This document shows, in pieces, positions 27,024 to 35,838 of a DNA stretch of 64,000 nucleotides. The translations under genes were made by a program, and so were the position numbers. Where the stretch lies: assembly GCF_005434945.1 (NCBI RefSeq), contig NZ_SKCH01000002.1, forward strand, positions 310,001-374,000. The letters are read 5' to 3'. Under the pieces are notes generated by a model. That model saw only the letters and a program-made list of their open reading frames with translations. It had not been told where the DNA came from and ran no database searches. Within the stretch, counting starts at the first letter, position 1; every line of letters starts with the position of its first letter. This stretch comes from Prescottella subtropica (GTDB taxonomy: Bacteria; Actinomycetota; Actinomycetes; Mycobacteriales; Mycobacteriaceae).

Positions 27024-28064
27024 ATGCGTATCGGTATGGGCTTGAACTACAGCGGTGGATTCACCGAGACCGCCGACGAGGTCGCCGATCTGGAACGAGC
27101 CGGGCTGGACATCGTGTTCGTCCCCGAGGCGTACTCGTTCGACGCGGTCAGCCAGATCGGATTCCTCGCGGCGAAGACGTCGACGGTGGAGCTCGCGTCG
27201 GGCATCTTCCAGATCTACACCCGCACCCCGAGCCTGACGGCGATGACCGCGGCCGGACTGGACTACGTCTCGAACGGCCGCTTCGTCATGGGCATCGGCG
27301 CGTCCGGGCCGCAGGTGATCGAGGGCTTCCACGGCGTCAAGTACGACGCCCCCCTCGGTCGCACCCGCGAACTGGTCGACATCTGCCGCCAGGTGTGGCG
27401 CCGCGAGAAGGTCGAGCACCAGGGGCGCTACTACCAGATCCCGCTGCCCGCCGAGCAGGGCACGGGGCTGGGCAAGCCGCTCAAGCTCATCAATCACCCG
27501 GTGCGCGAACGTATCCCGGTCGTCATCGCGTCCCTCGGTCCGAAGAACGTCGCGATGACCGCGGAGATCGCCGAGGGCTGGGAGCCGATCTTCTTCCATC
27601 CGGAGAAGGCGGACGCGGTGTGGGGTGAGGCCCTCGCTGCCGGTAAGGCCAAACGCGATCCGAGCCTCGGTGACCTGCAGGTCTACGCGAGCCCCACCCT
27701 CGCGATCGGCGACGACGTCGAACCGATGCTGCAGTGGATCAAACCGCATCTGGCGCTGTACATCGGCGGCATGGGCGCCAAGGGCAAGAACTTCTACAAC
27801 GACCTCGCCTGCCGATACGGCTACGAGGCGGAGGCCGAGAAGATCCAGGACCTCTACCTCGCCGGCAAGAAGGACGAGGCCGCGGCCGCCGTCCCGGACG
27901 AACTGGTGCGCGCCATCTCCCTCATCGGCACCGAGGATTTCGTGAAGGAACGCGTCGCGGCGTTCGCGGCCGCCGGGGTCACCACCCTCAACGTGACCCC
28001 GCTCGCCGCCGACCGTGCGGGCCGTGTCGCCCAGATCGAGAAACTGCGCGCGATCGCCGACTGA
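27024..28064 (+). CDS. LLM-class F420-dependent oxidoreductase
   Basis: 346 residues from ATG at 27024 (MRIGMGLNYSGGF); an upstream ATG at 27012 adds four residues and also has a usable ribosome site. It is a luciferase-like TIM barrel. The segment GIGASGPQVIEGFHG and the C-terminal GVTTLNVTPLA match the F420-dependent subgroup common in mycobacteria and Rhodococcus. It would use reduced F420 to act on an unknown carbonyl or nitro compound. It lies between two universal stress protein genes in the same direction, which suggests a shared stress role. Confidence 0.85.
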   Translation: MRIGMGLNYSGGFTETADEVADLERAGLDIVFVPEAYSFDAVSQIGFLAAKTSTVELASGIFQIYTRTPSLTAMTAAGLDYVSNGRFVMGIGASGPQVIEGFHGVKYDAPLGRTRELVDICRQVWRREKVEHQGRYYQIPLPAEQGTGLGKPLKLINHPVRERIPVVIASLGPKNVAMTAEIAEGWEPIFFHPEKADAVWGEALAAGKAKRDPSLGDLQVYASPTLAIGDDVEPMLQWIKPHLALYIGGMGAKGKNFYNDLACRYGYEAEAEKIQDLYLAGKKDEAAAAVPDELVRAISLIGTEDFVKERVAAFAAAGVTTLNVTPLAADRAGRVAQIEKLRAIAD

Positions 28065-28097
28065 CGGCCGCGACCGGAGAAGGAGAAACCCGCACCC

Positions 28098-29021
28098 ATG
28101 AGCGCAACCGAAGCGAGCGCAACCGAGGCGATCGTCGTCGCCGTCGACGGATCCGAGGCGGCGTCGAACGCGGTGGTGTGGGCGGCGCGCTCCGCCGCAC
28201 TCCACCGGCGTCGCCTGCACATCGTCACCGCCGTCCACATTCCGGCGTTCTACTACTCCGAGCCGTACCTGGCGCGCAGCTTCCAGGACGAGCTGCGCGA
28301 CACCGCCCGTGCACGGCTCGACAGCGCCCAGGTACTGGCCCGGCAGTCCGCCGAGCCGGTCGGACCGATCGACGTCACCACCGAGGCGGTCGACGGGCGT
28401 CCCGCACCGACACTGATCGAGATGTCGGCGCGGGCATGGCGACTGGTGCTCGGCTCGCACGGGCACGGCGAGATCGCCGGCCTGATCGTCGGTTCCGTCA
28501 CCGCCGCCGTCGCCGCCCACGCCGCATGCCCGGTCGTGGTGGTCCGCGGCCGCACCCTCGACGGACTCCCGCCGACCGAGGGCCCGATCGTCGTCGGCGT
28601 CGACGGATCCGAATCGTGCCGGCCCGCGGTCGCGGCCGCGTTCGAGGAGGCGTCGACACGCAGCGCCGGCCTCGTCGCCGTCAACGTGTGGAGCGATGTG
28701 AGCGTCCAGCCGTCACTCGGCGCCACCCCCGACGACCCGCACTGGAGCCGGATCCAGTCCGGGGAGGAAGTGGTGCTCGCCGAACGGCTGGCCGGCTGGC
28801 AGGAGCGCTACCCGGACGTCGACATCGAACGGGTCGTGGCCCGGGACCGTCCGGTGCGGGTGCTCAGCGAATATGCCGAACAGGCCCAGCTGATCGTCGT
28901 CGGCACCCGCGGCCGCGGCGGCTTCACCGGCATGCTGCTCGGCTCCACCAGTCGCGCCATGCTGCACACCGCCGACTGCCCGGTGATGATCGTGCCGTCG
29001 ACGGACTCCCGGGAGAACTGA
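28098..29021 (+). CDS. Universal stress protein, tandem domain (second copy)
   Basis: 307 residues, ATG with GAGAAGGAG upstream, 33 bp after the LLM gene. Two USP domains: VVAVDGSEAASN opens the first and VVGVDGSESCRP the second, with the nucleotide loop VVGTRGRGGFTGMLLGSTS. It is related to, but clearly diverged from, the copy at 26045. The order USP, F420 oxidoreductase, USP with tight spacing points to one transcript. Confidence 0.9.
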   Translation: MSATEASATEAIVVAVDGSEAASNAVVWAARSAALHRRRLHIVTAVHIPAFYYSEPYLARSFQDELRDTARARLDSAQVLARQSAEPVGPIDVTTEAVDGRPAPTLIEMSARAWRLVLGSHGHGEIAGLIVGSVTAAVAAHAACPVVVVRGRTLDGLPPTEGPIVVGVDGSESCRPAVAAAFEEASTRSAGLVAVNVWSDVSVQPSLGATPDDPHWSRIQSGEEVVLAERLAGWQERYPDVDIERVVARDRPVRVLSEYAEQAQLIVVGTRGRGGFTGMLLGSTSRAMLHTADCPVMIVPSTDSREN

Positions 29022-29289
29022 CCGGACCCGGCAGCCGGTACATTCCCGAACTCCTGCTCGAATCCGCTATATCCGTCAATATTGTTGTGTGCATGGACAA
29101 CTCCACAAAATTGACCGGTCTGAATGTTACGGTGACGTCGCCTGTACGTGTGGGGGAGCGTCATCCGTTCGGTCGGGGCGGCGGGTTTCGTGCGAACGAG
29201 GGCAGCCTTTCGATTTCCTCGACTTCATGCGATGTGGGCGCAGCGTCAACACATCATCGATGCAGGACGATCGAGGAGGTCTTATCACG

Positions 29290-30042
29290 ATGTCGACGTA
29301 CACGAAGGAAAGCCCCTGCGCTCGGAAGAAGAAGAGCCGCATCATGTGTGCGGCAACGGCTGTCGCCGCACTCGCGATCGTCTCGCCGGCCGTCGGACAC
29401 GCCGATTCGGTGTCCTCCACCGGGAGCGACGGGAGCGTGACCGGGAGCGACGGAAGTTTGACCGGGAGCGACGGGAGCGTGACCGGGAGCGACGGAAGTT
29501 TGACCGGGAGCGATGGGAGCGTGACCGGGAGCGGCGGTGTCGGGAGCCTCGACGACGGGAGCCTCGGGTTGATCGGTTCGCTGCCGTTGCTCGGGAGTCT
29601 CGGTAGCGTCGGCAGTGGTGGCAGTCTCGGTAGTGTCGGCAGCGTCAACGGGGGCGGCGGCAGCGCACTGCTCGGCAGTGCACTCCTCGGGAGCGGGGCA
29701 CTCGGCTCCGGCGGCTCCGGCGGATCGGGTGGTTCCGGCGGACCCGGTATTCCCGGACCGGGCGGCCCCGGCGCACCCGGTCCCGGTGGCGAGGGCCCCG
29801 GTGGCGAGGGCCCCGGTGGCGAGGGCCCCGGTGGCGAGGGCGGCCCCGGTGAGGAAGTGGCACCGAATGTTCCGCGCGGCGGCGGCCAGGTCGCGGTCGT
29901 CCCGGCCGGTGCGGTCGAAGCCGGTGGCGGGCCGGTGACACGCGGCCCGGCCGACATCGAGGGGGTACTCGTCGGTGCCGCGCTGGCCCTTACCGTTGCG
30001 GCGGGCGCGGGTGCGGCGTGGACGCGTCGCCGGGACTGCTGA
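29290..30042 (+). CDS. Cell-surface repeat protein with glycine-rich stalk
   Basis: 250 residues, ATG preceded by GAGGAGG. The basic N terminus (CARKKKSR) and a hydrophobic segment ending AVGHA look like a signal peptide. Then come five heptads TGSDGS(V/L), a Gly/Ser/Leu region, a collagen-like GGPGIPGPGG stretch and four GGEGP units. A C-terminal helix (VLVGAALALTVAAGAGAAW) and RRR tail anchor it in the membrane. There is no LPXTG motif. I do not recognise the family. It reads as a flexible wall-spanning surface protein. The 268-bp gap upstream is relatively AT-rich around 29070-29130 and probably holds its promoter. Confidence 0.72.
   Translation: MSTYTKESPCARKKKSRIMCAATAVAALAIVSPAVGHADSVSSTGSDGSVTGSDGSLTGSDGSVTGSDGSLTGSDGSVTGSGGVGSLDDGSLGLIGSLPLLGSLGSVGSGGSLGSVGSVNGGGGSALLGSALLGSGALGSGGSGGSGGSGGPGIPGPGGPGAPGPGGEGPGGEGPGGEGPGGEGGPGEEVAPNVPRGGGQVAVVPAGAVEAGGGPVTRGPADIEGVLVGAALALTVAAGAGAAWTRRRDC
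29419..29523 (+). repeat. Five 21-bp tandem repeats in the surface protein gene
   Basis: Units encode TGSDGSV, TGSDGSL, TGSDGSV, TGSDGSL, TGSDGSV. The alternating Val and Leu versions have different wobble bases, so the true duplication unit seems to be 42 bp. In-frame copy-number change is likely between strains. Confidence 0.9.
29785..29841 (+). repeat. 15-bp tandem repeats encoding GGEGP
   Basis: Near-identical units beginning GGTGGCGAGGGCCCC occur three times in full and once in altered form. They sit in the stalk region of the surface protein. Confidence 0.85.
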
Positions 30043-30056
30043 GCCGATGACCGGCC

Positions 30057-30095
30057 GTGCCCGGACCCGCACCGGTAGCGGTGCAGGTCCGGGCA
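30057..30095. terminator. Bidirectional terminator between the surface protein gene and htpG
   Basis: GTGCCCGGACC pairs with GGTCCGGGCAC, and inside it GCACC pairs with GGTGC around GGTAGC. It sits in the 60-bp gap between two convergent stops. Confidence 0.8.
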
Positions 30096-30102
30096 CGCTC
30101 CG

Positions 30103-32001
30103 TCAGACGGTGCGCGCCAACCGGTTCGCGAGCAGCTTCGCGAAGTGCGCCGGATCCTCGAGTTCGCCGCCTTCCGCGAGAAGCGCGGTGCCGTACAGCA
30201 GTTCGGCGGTCTCGGCGAGGCTCGGATCGTCGCTGCGGTCGGCGTGCGCGGCCCGCAGGCCCTCGACCAGCGGGTGCGTCGGGTTCAGTTCGAGGATCCG
30301 CTTGAAGTGCGGAACCTGCTGTCCCGACGCCCGATACATGCGTTCGAGGGCCGGGGTCATGCCGAACTCGTCGCCGACGATGCACGCGGGGGAATCGGTC
30401 AGTCGCGTCGACAGCCGCACCTGCTTGACGTGGTCGTCGAGGGTCGTCGTCAGCCACGCCAGGACGTCGGCGAATTCCTTGCCCTGCTCCTCGCGCTGGG
30501 CTTCGGCCTCCTTCTTCTCCTCGTCGGTACCCAACTCCACCTCACCCTGCGCGATCGACTGCAGCGGCCGGCCGTCGAACTCGGGGACCGATGTCACCCA
30601 CATCTCGTCGACCGGGTCGGTGAGCAGCAGCACCTCGAGTCCGCGGGCCCGGAACGCCTCCATGTGCGGCGACGACTCGAGCTGCTGGCGGGACTCGCCG
30701 GTGAGGAAGTAGATCTGATCCTGTCCGTCGGGCATGCGCTCGACGTACTGTGCGAGCGTGGTCTGCTCGTCCTCGCTGTGTGTCGACGGGAACGACGAGA
30801 TCTCCAGCAGCAGTTCACGATTGTCGAAGTCCGACAGCAGGCCCTCCTTGAGGACCCGACCGAACTGCGACCACAGCGTCGTGTACTTGTCGCGGGTCTG
30901 CTTGTCGTCGGACGACTGCAGATCCCGGATCGTGGTGAGCACCTTCTTGGTGAGCCGGCGGCGGATCGCCCGGATCTGCCGATCCTGCTGCAGGATTTCG
31001 CGGGACACGTTGAGCGACAGGTCCTGCGCGTCGACGACACCGGTGACGAAACGCAGGTACTCGGGCATGAGTTCCGCGCAGTCGTCCATGATGAACACCC
31101 GCTTGACGTACAGGTGGATACCGGACCGGTGCTCGCGGGAGAACAAGTCGAACGGCGCGTGCGACGGCACGAACAGCAGCGCCTGGTACTCGAACGTGCC
31201 CTCGGCCTTCATCGGGACGATCTCGAGCGGATCGTCCCACGAATGGCTGACGTGCTTGTAGAACTCGTTGTACTCCTCGTCGGTGACCTCGCTGCGCGGG
31301 CGGGCCCACAGCGCCTTCATCGAGTTCAGCGCCTCGGTGGCGTCCTCGACCTGCATCCGCACCGGGTACGAGATGAAATCCGAGTAGCGCTTGACGATCT
31401 CGCGCAGTGTCGACGCGGCCGTGTAGTCGTGCATGTGGTCGTCGGTGTCGACGGGCTTGAGGTGCAGTGTCACCGACGTGCCCTGCGGGGCGTCGTCGAC
31501 GGTCTCGATCGTGTAGGTGGCGTCGCCGGACGACTCCCATCGCGTCGCATGCTTCTCGCCGGCCTTGCGGGTCAACAGCGTCACCCTGTCGGCGACCATG
31601 AACGTCGAGTAGAAGCCGATACCGAACTGCCCGATCAAGGCTTCCGAGGCTGCGGCATCCTGCGCTTCGCGCAGCTTGTGCCGTAGCTCGTTCGTCCCGG
31701 ACTTGGCGAGCGTGCCGATCAGATCGATCACCTCGTCGCGGGACATGCCGATCCCGTTGTCGCGCACCGTGAGTGTGCGCGCCTCGGTGTCCGGAACCAG
31801 TTCGATGTGCAGATCCGAGACGTCGGCCTCGAGGTCCTTGTCGCGGAACGCCTCGAGCTTGAGCTTGTCGAGTGCGTCGGACGAGTTGGAGACCAACTCG
31901 CGCAGGAAGGTGTCCTTGTTGGAGTACACCGAATGGATCATCAGATCCAGGATCTGGCGTGTCTCCGTCTGGAACTCGTGCTGTTCGATACCCGTGGTCA
32001 T
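30103..32001 (-). CDS. htpG: Chaperone HtpG (Hsp90)
   Basis: 632 residues. The N-terminal GHKL ATPase domain has NSSDALDKL, DNGIGM and GQFGIGFYS. The middle domain has the catalytic Arg in SLNVSREILQQ. The C-terminal dimerisation domain ends LANRLART. Length and motifs match bacterial Hsp90. It folds clients in the cytosol under heat and other stress. It is divergent from devR with a 190-bp gap, so both may respond to stress from that region. Confidence 0.95.
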   Translation of the reverse strand: MTTGIEQHEFQTETRQILDLMIHSVYSNKDTFLRELVSNSSDALDKLKLEAFRDKDLEADVSDLHIELVPDTEARTLTVRDNGIGMSRDEVIDLIGTLAKSGTNELRHKLREAQDAAASEALIGQFGIGFYSTFMVADRVTLLTRKAGEKHATRWESSGDATYTIETVDDAPQGTSVTLHLKPVDTDDHMHDYTAASTLREIVKRYSDFISYPVRMQVEDATEALNSMKALWARPRSEVTDEEYNEFYKHVSHSWDDPLEIVPMKAEGTFEYQALLFVPSHAPFDLFSREHRSGIHLYVKRVFIMDDCAELMPEYLRFVTGVVDAQDLSLNVSREILQQDRQIRAIRRRLTKKVLTTIRDLQSSDDKQTRDKYTTLWSQFGRVLKEGLLSDFDNRELLLEISSFPSTHSEDEQTTLAQYVERMPDGQDQIYFLTGESRQQLESSPHMEAFRARGLEVLLLTDPVDEMWVTSVPEFDGRPLQSIAQGEVELGTDEEKKEAEAQREEQGKEFADVLAWLTTTLDDHVKQVRLSTRLTDSPACIVGDEFGMTPALERMYRASGQQVPHFKRILELNPTHPLVEGLRAAHADRSDDPSLAETAELLYGTALLAEGGELEDPAHFAKLLANRLARTV

Positions 32002-32191
32002 ACCGAAAATCGTAGGTCACCCGGCGGTGAGCAGCGATGCTCCGATCGTGACGAAACTGTGCCGCAGAGCCGGCGTCCGCACATCGCCCGCGGCCGATTC
32101 CACGTAGTGGGAGAGACCGGGGCCGACCGGCCGAAACAGGCACGGTAGCGTTTTCGTCGAGAGTGCCGAGCGTTCACGGAAGGTGGCACCG

Positions 32192-32827
32192 ATGACACGG
32201 GTCTTTCTGGTCGACGATCACGAGATCGTCCGACGCGGACTGGTCGATCTCCTGGGCAGTGCCCCCGACCTGACGGTGGTCGGCGAGGCCGCATCGGTGG
32301 GGGAGGCGATGGCCCGGATCCCCGGGAGCGGCGCCGACGTCGCCGTCCTCGATGTGCGGCTTCCCGACGGCAACGGCGTCGAACTGTGCCGCGACCTGCG
32401 GGCCGTGCTCCCGGATCTGCGGTGCCTCATGCTCACGTCGTACGCCGACGACGAAGCCCTGTTCGACGCCGTCATGGCCGGGGCGTCCGGGTTCGTGCTC
32501 AAGCAGATCCTCGGTACCGACCTGATCTCCGCGGTCCGCACCGTCGGCGCCGGCGGGTCGCTCCTCGACAGCCGCGCCACCGCCGCCCTCATGCAGCGCA
32601 TCCGCTCCGAACGCACCGTCGACCCGCTCGCCGACCTGTCCGACCAGGAACGGGCCGTGTTCGAACTGATTGGTGAGGGCCTCACCAACCGTGAGATCGC
32701 CGAACGCCTCTTCCTCGCCGAGAAGACCATCAAGAACTACGTCTCCCGCCTGCTCGCCAAACTCGGCATGCAACGCCGCACCCAGGCCGCGGTCCTCGCG
32801 ACGGAACTGAAGAACACGAGGCGCTGA
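32192..32827 (+). CDS. devR: DevR/DosR dormancy response regulator
   Basis: 211 residues from ATG at 32192, with GGAAGG eight bases upstream; GTG at 32183 is less likely. It is collinear with M. tuberculosis Dos[22 protein letters not shown], phosphoacceptor D54 in [13 protein letters not shown]104 in the SGFVLK segment, and the LuxR/NarL helix-turn-helix [23 protein letters not shown] followed by [10 protein letters not shown]. It would activate hypoxia and NO genes through GGGAC boxes. A box of that kind lies at 25935. In relatives devR and devS form one operon; here devS is convergent. Confidence 0.94.
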   Translation: MTRVFLVDDHEIVRRGLVDLLGSAPDLTVVGEAASVGEAMARIPGSGADVAVLDVRLPDGNGVELCRDLRAVLPDLRCLMLTSYADDEALFDAVMAGASGFVLKQILGTDLISAVRTVGAGGSLLDSRATAALMQRIRSERTVDPLADLSDQERAVFELIGEGLTNREIAERLFLAEKTIKNYVSRLLAKLGMQRRTQAAVLATELKNTRR

Positions 32828-32832
32828 CGCAC

Positions 32833-32876
32833 CTGTGCGCCTTTTTGGTAGTAGCTACTACCAAAAAGGCGCACAG
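32833..32876. repeat. 44-bp perfect palindrome between devR and devS, repeat family B
   Basis: Two 22-nt arms with no loop: each starts CTGTGCGCC, continues TTTTTGG and ends TAGTAG at the centre. It begins 6 bp after the devR stop and ends before the devS stop codon. It can act as a bidirectional terminator for the convergent pair. A near-copy is at 37144-37183 in a divergent promoter gap, so it is also a dispersed element. Confidence 0.85.
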
Positions 32877-32879
32877 CAC

Positions 32880-34553
32880 CTATCGCAACGGCACCCGCCA
32901 GGTCAGTTCCGTGCCACCGGTGTCGGACGGTAGAACGGTGCAGCTGCCGCCGCACTGTTCGGCGCGGCGGGCCAGGTTGGCGAGGCCGCTGCGGCGCGGA
33001 TTGTCGGGGACGCCGCCGATGCCGTCGTCGCAGATACGGAGGGTGAGGTGGTCGTCGGCGTCGATTGCGACGGTGATCGTGGTGGCGCCGGCGTGCCGTA
33101 GTGCATTGCTCAGTCCTTCCCGCAGCACCGCCTCGGCGTGCGGATGGATCCGGGCCGGGACCAGGGTGTCGATCGCGCCGGTGAACTGCACGTTCGGGGT
33201 CAGTGTGGAGCGGGTGGTGAGGTCGCCGATCGCGTCGAGGAGGCGTCGGCGCAGGCTCGTCGACGCCTCCGAACCGGCGGTGTGCAGATCGAAGATCGTG
33301 GTGCGGATCTCGCTGATCGTCCGATCCAGCTGTGTCACCGTCTGGGAGAGTGTGGCCGCCGCGGATTCGGGGACGGGGCAGGATTCGTCGAGCAGCAGGG
33401 ACTGCAGGCTCATCCCCGTCGCGAACAGCTGCTGGATGACGTTGTCGTGCAGGTCGCGGGCGATGCGGTCCCGGTCGGCGAGGACGTCGAGTTGCCGTCG
33501 GCGGTGCTGCTGGTCGGCGAATTCCACCGCGAGGGCCGCCGAGTCGGCCATCGACCCGAGCCGGGTGATCTCGTCCGGCGTCCAGCATTCGCTGCTGCGG
33601 GTCACCACCAGCAGCCCCGCGACCCCGGACGTCGTCGACAGCGGCAGTGCGGCGACCCGGACTCGGCCGGTGGTGCCGAACGGCGCCACCCGATCCTGTT
33701 CGGTGAGCCGGGCGGGACGCCGCCCCCGCACCACCGGCAGCAGATCCGAGCCGGACAGGTCGTGGACACTGCCGGCGCGCGGTCCGTCCGGTGCCGCGGC
33801 AGCCTCGATGCTCGCCCGTGCGCCGTCGACGACCAGGACGTAGGCGCCGTCCGCCCCGCACAGATCCCGGGTGCGGGTGACCAGCAGGTCGAGGGCCTCG
33901 TCGATCGAGCCGCCGGACAGCAGTCGGGCGTTGAAACCGGCGAGGGCGGTGAGCCAGCGTTCCCGGGTGCGGGACTCCTCGAACAGGTGCGCGTTGTCGA
34001 TCGCGACTCCGGCGGAGGTGGCGAGGGCGTCGAGGATGGTTTCGTCCTCGTCGGTGAATTCGGGTCCGGACCGCTTCTCGGTGAGATAGATGCTGCCGAA
34101 CACCTGGCCGCGCACGATGATCGGCATGCCGAGGAAACTGTCCATCGGCGGGTGGTTCGGCGGGAACCCGCTCGAGGCGGGATGTGCACCCAGATGCGCG
34201 ACGCGGACCGGACGCGGATGCTCGATCAGCAGTCCGAGCAGTCCGTGCCCTTCCGGCAGGTGATCCATCCGGTTCCGTTCGGCCTCCGTGATGCCCTCGT
34301 ACACGAACTCGGACAGGCCGCCGTCTGGGTTCCGTACACCGAGCGCACCGTAGCGGGCGCCCAGGAGGGTGGTCGCGGCCTGCACGATGCGCTGCAGGAT
34401 CGAGTCGAGTTCCAGACCGGCCCCGACGACGAGGACGGCCTCGAGCAGTTCCTGCAGCCGGGCCGGTGTCGCGACGCTGTCGACGAGGCGTCCCCGCATG
34501 TCCGCGAGGACCTCTTCCAGGTTGTCGAAGTCCCGATCCGCGCTGTCGACCAT
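32880..34553 (-). CDS. devS: DevS/DosS-type haem-GAF sensor histidine kinase
   Basis: 557 residues. Two GAF domains (about 45-195 and 210-345) precede HisKA_3 and HATPase. The first GAF matches DosS/DosT: ARYGALGV, GHGLLGLLIEHP, HPASSGFPPNHPPM and IYLTEK. H134 in NHPPM corresponds to the haem ligand H149 of DosS. The phosphoacceptor is H369 in DRIARDLHDNVIQQLF. It should sense O2, NO or redox state and phosphorylate DevR. It is in opposite orientation to devR, stop facing stop, so it needs its own promoter in the 239-bp gap upstream. Confidence 0.93.
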   Translation of the reverse strand: MVDSADRDFDNLEEVLADMRGRLVDSVATPARLQELLEAVLVVGAGLELDSILQRIVQAATTLLGARYGALGVRNPDGGLSEFVYEGITEAERNRMDHLPEGHGLLGLLIEHPRPVRVAHLGAHPASSGFPPNHPPMDSFLGMPIIVRGQVFGSIYLTEKRSGPEFTDEDETILDALATSAGVAIDNAHLFEESRTRERWLTALAGFNARLLSGGSIDEALDLLVTRTRDLCGADGAYVLVVDGARASIEAAAAPDGPRAGSVHDLSGSDLLPVVRGRRPARLTEQDRVAPFGTTGRVRVAALPLSTTSGVAGLLVVTRSSECWTPDEITRLGSMADSAALAVEFADQQHRRRQLDVLADRDRIARDLHDNVIQQLFATGMSLQSLLLDESCPVPESAAATLSQTVTQLDRTISEIRTTIFDLHTAGSEASTSLRRRLLDAIGDLTTRSTLTPNVQFTGAIDTLVPARIHPHAEAVLREGLSNALRHAGATTITVAIDADDHLTLRICDDGIGGVPDNPRRSGLANLARRAEQCGGSCTVLPSDTGGTELTWRVPLR

Positions 34554-34686
34554 GAGGGCAGCATAGGTGGCGGAAAAAATTCCGAGAATTCGGTTCGTTT
34601 CGTGTGTAACACGTTGCAGTGGCCGGTCGATGTAGTGGATGACGTCGTCGTGAGCAGGGTCGTGGTGGCCTGATCCGACACGCGCC

Positions 34687-34728
34687 GGTCCGGTGTCGAA
34701 CCTCGGGGGAGGGGATCGACACCGGACC
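34687..34728. other. Long hairpin in the devS-TetR gap
   Basis: GGTCCGGTGTCGA pairs perfectly with TCGACACCGGACC around a 16-nt loop that is C-rich on the minus strand. On the plus strand TTCCTTTC follows. It could terminate a short transcript or be part of a small RNA; several GTGTC/GACAC half sites nearby (for example 34738-34748) may be the TetR operator. The 239-bp gap has no other convincing gene. Confidence 0.45.
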
Positions 34729-34792
34729 TTCCTTTCGTGTCGGACACCGCTAGAACCGGTCGGTAGCGTCCGGCGCCACTAGACTTCCTCCG

Positions 34793-35392
34793 GTGAAATC
34801 GACAGCACAGGATCTGAGCACCACCGCGATCCACGACCGCATTCTCGACGCCGCGGCAGCCTGCCTCGTCGAAGCCGGGTACGGGACGCGGTTGCACGCG
34901 GTCATCGCCGAACGCGCCGGACTGTCCCGGCCGACGGTCTACAAGTACGTCGGTGATCAGACGGAGATCGTCGAGGCACTGTTCCGGCGGGAGATCACCC
35001 GGTTCTTCGCGGTCCTCGAACCGGTTCTCCTCGACCACGACCGCTTCCGGGACGGGTTCGTCGAGTGCGTCGTGTTCTCGGTCGGATACGCGCGCCGGCA
35101 CCGGGTGCTGCAGAAGGGTCTGCGGGACGAGCCGGCCATCGTGCTGTCCGGGTTCACCGTCCACGCGCAGCCACTCGTCGACCGCGGCGGCGAGGTCCTC
35201 GCCCCGCATTTCGCGCGGATGCTCGCCGCCGACCCGTCGTCGACGATCGATCCGCGGATCGCGAGCGAATGGGCGTTCCGGCTCGTGGCGTCGCTCGTCA
35301 CCACGACCGGCAGTGTCGACACCGGTGACGACGACGCGGTGCGCGCTTTCGTGCACGGGCTGCTGTCGCTCGGTGCACCGCAGCCGGTGTGA
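34793..35392 (+). CDS. TetR-family transcriptional regulator
   Basis: 199 residues, GTG start. The N-terminal helix-turn-helix reads RILDAAAACLVEAGYG, AVIAERAGLSRPTVYKYVGD. The C-terminal ligand domain is not assignable. It is divergent from devS and its stop touches the stop of a convergent cupin gene. GTGTC/GACAC repeats upstream are candidates for autoregulation. The target is unknown; devS or its own gene are the nearest. Confidence 0.85.
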   Translation: MKSTAQDLSTTAIHDRILDAAAACLVEAGYGTRLHAVIAERAGLSRPTVYKYVGDQTEIVEALFRREITRFFAVLEPVLLDHDRFRDGFVECVVFSVGYARRHRVLQKGLRDEPAIVLSGFTVHAQPLVDRGGEVLAPHFARMLAADPSSTIDPRIASEWAFRLVASLVTTTGSVDTGDDDAVRAFVHGLLSLGAPQPV

Positions 35393-35722
35393 CTACTTCG
35401 CGACGGTGAGCAGGAACGCGACGTCCTCGAGCGCTTCGACACGGTGCCGGGCCGCCGGAATGATCAGCAGGTCACCCGTCGAGCCCTTCCACGAATCCTC
35501 GCCGCACACCAACGCCAGCTTGCCGGTGAGCACCAGGATCGTCGCCTCACCGGGGCTGTCGTGTTCGGCGAGACTGTTACCGGCACTCAACGCGACGACG
35601 GTCTGCCGGAGATGACGCTGATGGCCACCGAAGACGGTCTGCGAACTGCGGCCGCTCGACGACGTCGCCGCCAGCTTGAGCTGCTGGCGGGCCAGCGCCG
35701 TCAACGAGGTCTTGTCCATCAC
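35393..35722 (-). CDS. Small cupin-domain protein
   Basis: 109 residues; two adjacent ATG codons at the start. The single cupin barrel shows GNSLAEHDSPGEATILVLTGKLAL and GDLLIIPAARHRVEAL. The first motif has a His and Glu as possible metal ligands and the second has a His. Cytosolic; likely a metal-binding sensor or small isomerase. It abuts the TetR gene stop to stop. Function unknown. Confidence 0.75.
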   Translation of the reverse strand: MMDKTSLTALARQQLKLAATSSSGRSSQTVFGGHQRHLRQTVVALSAGNSLAEHDSPGEATILVLTGKLALVCGEDSWKGSTGDLLIIPAARHRVEALEDVAFLLTVAK

Positions 35723-35838
35723 AGGCCACTCCGATACGTCGGGGACGAACGGGACGTCACCTCCGCAGTATGACCCACGACGGTGGTGTCGGCGCGGCGA
35801 TCGGGCCTAACGGTTCGGCCACCGTGCGCCCGAACCCG

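Noticed and set aside
29419-29841. Regular repeats that could suggest a CRISPR array
   Set aside because: Repeats are contiguous, in frame and encode TGSDGS and GGEGP units; there are no unique spacers and no cas genes.
32002-32191. DosR box upstream of devR indicating autoregulation
   Set aside because: No GGGAC-N4-GTCCC pattern was found in the gap; only short GGGAGAGACC-like fragments.
34687-34728. 6C small RNA
   Set aside because: Only one C-rich-loop hairpin is present; the 6C motif needs two adjacent ones.
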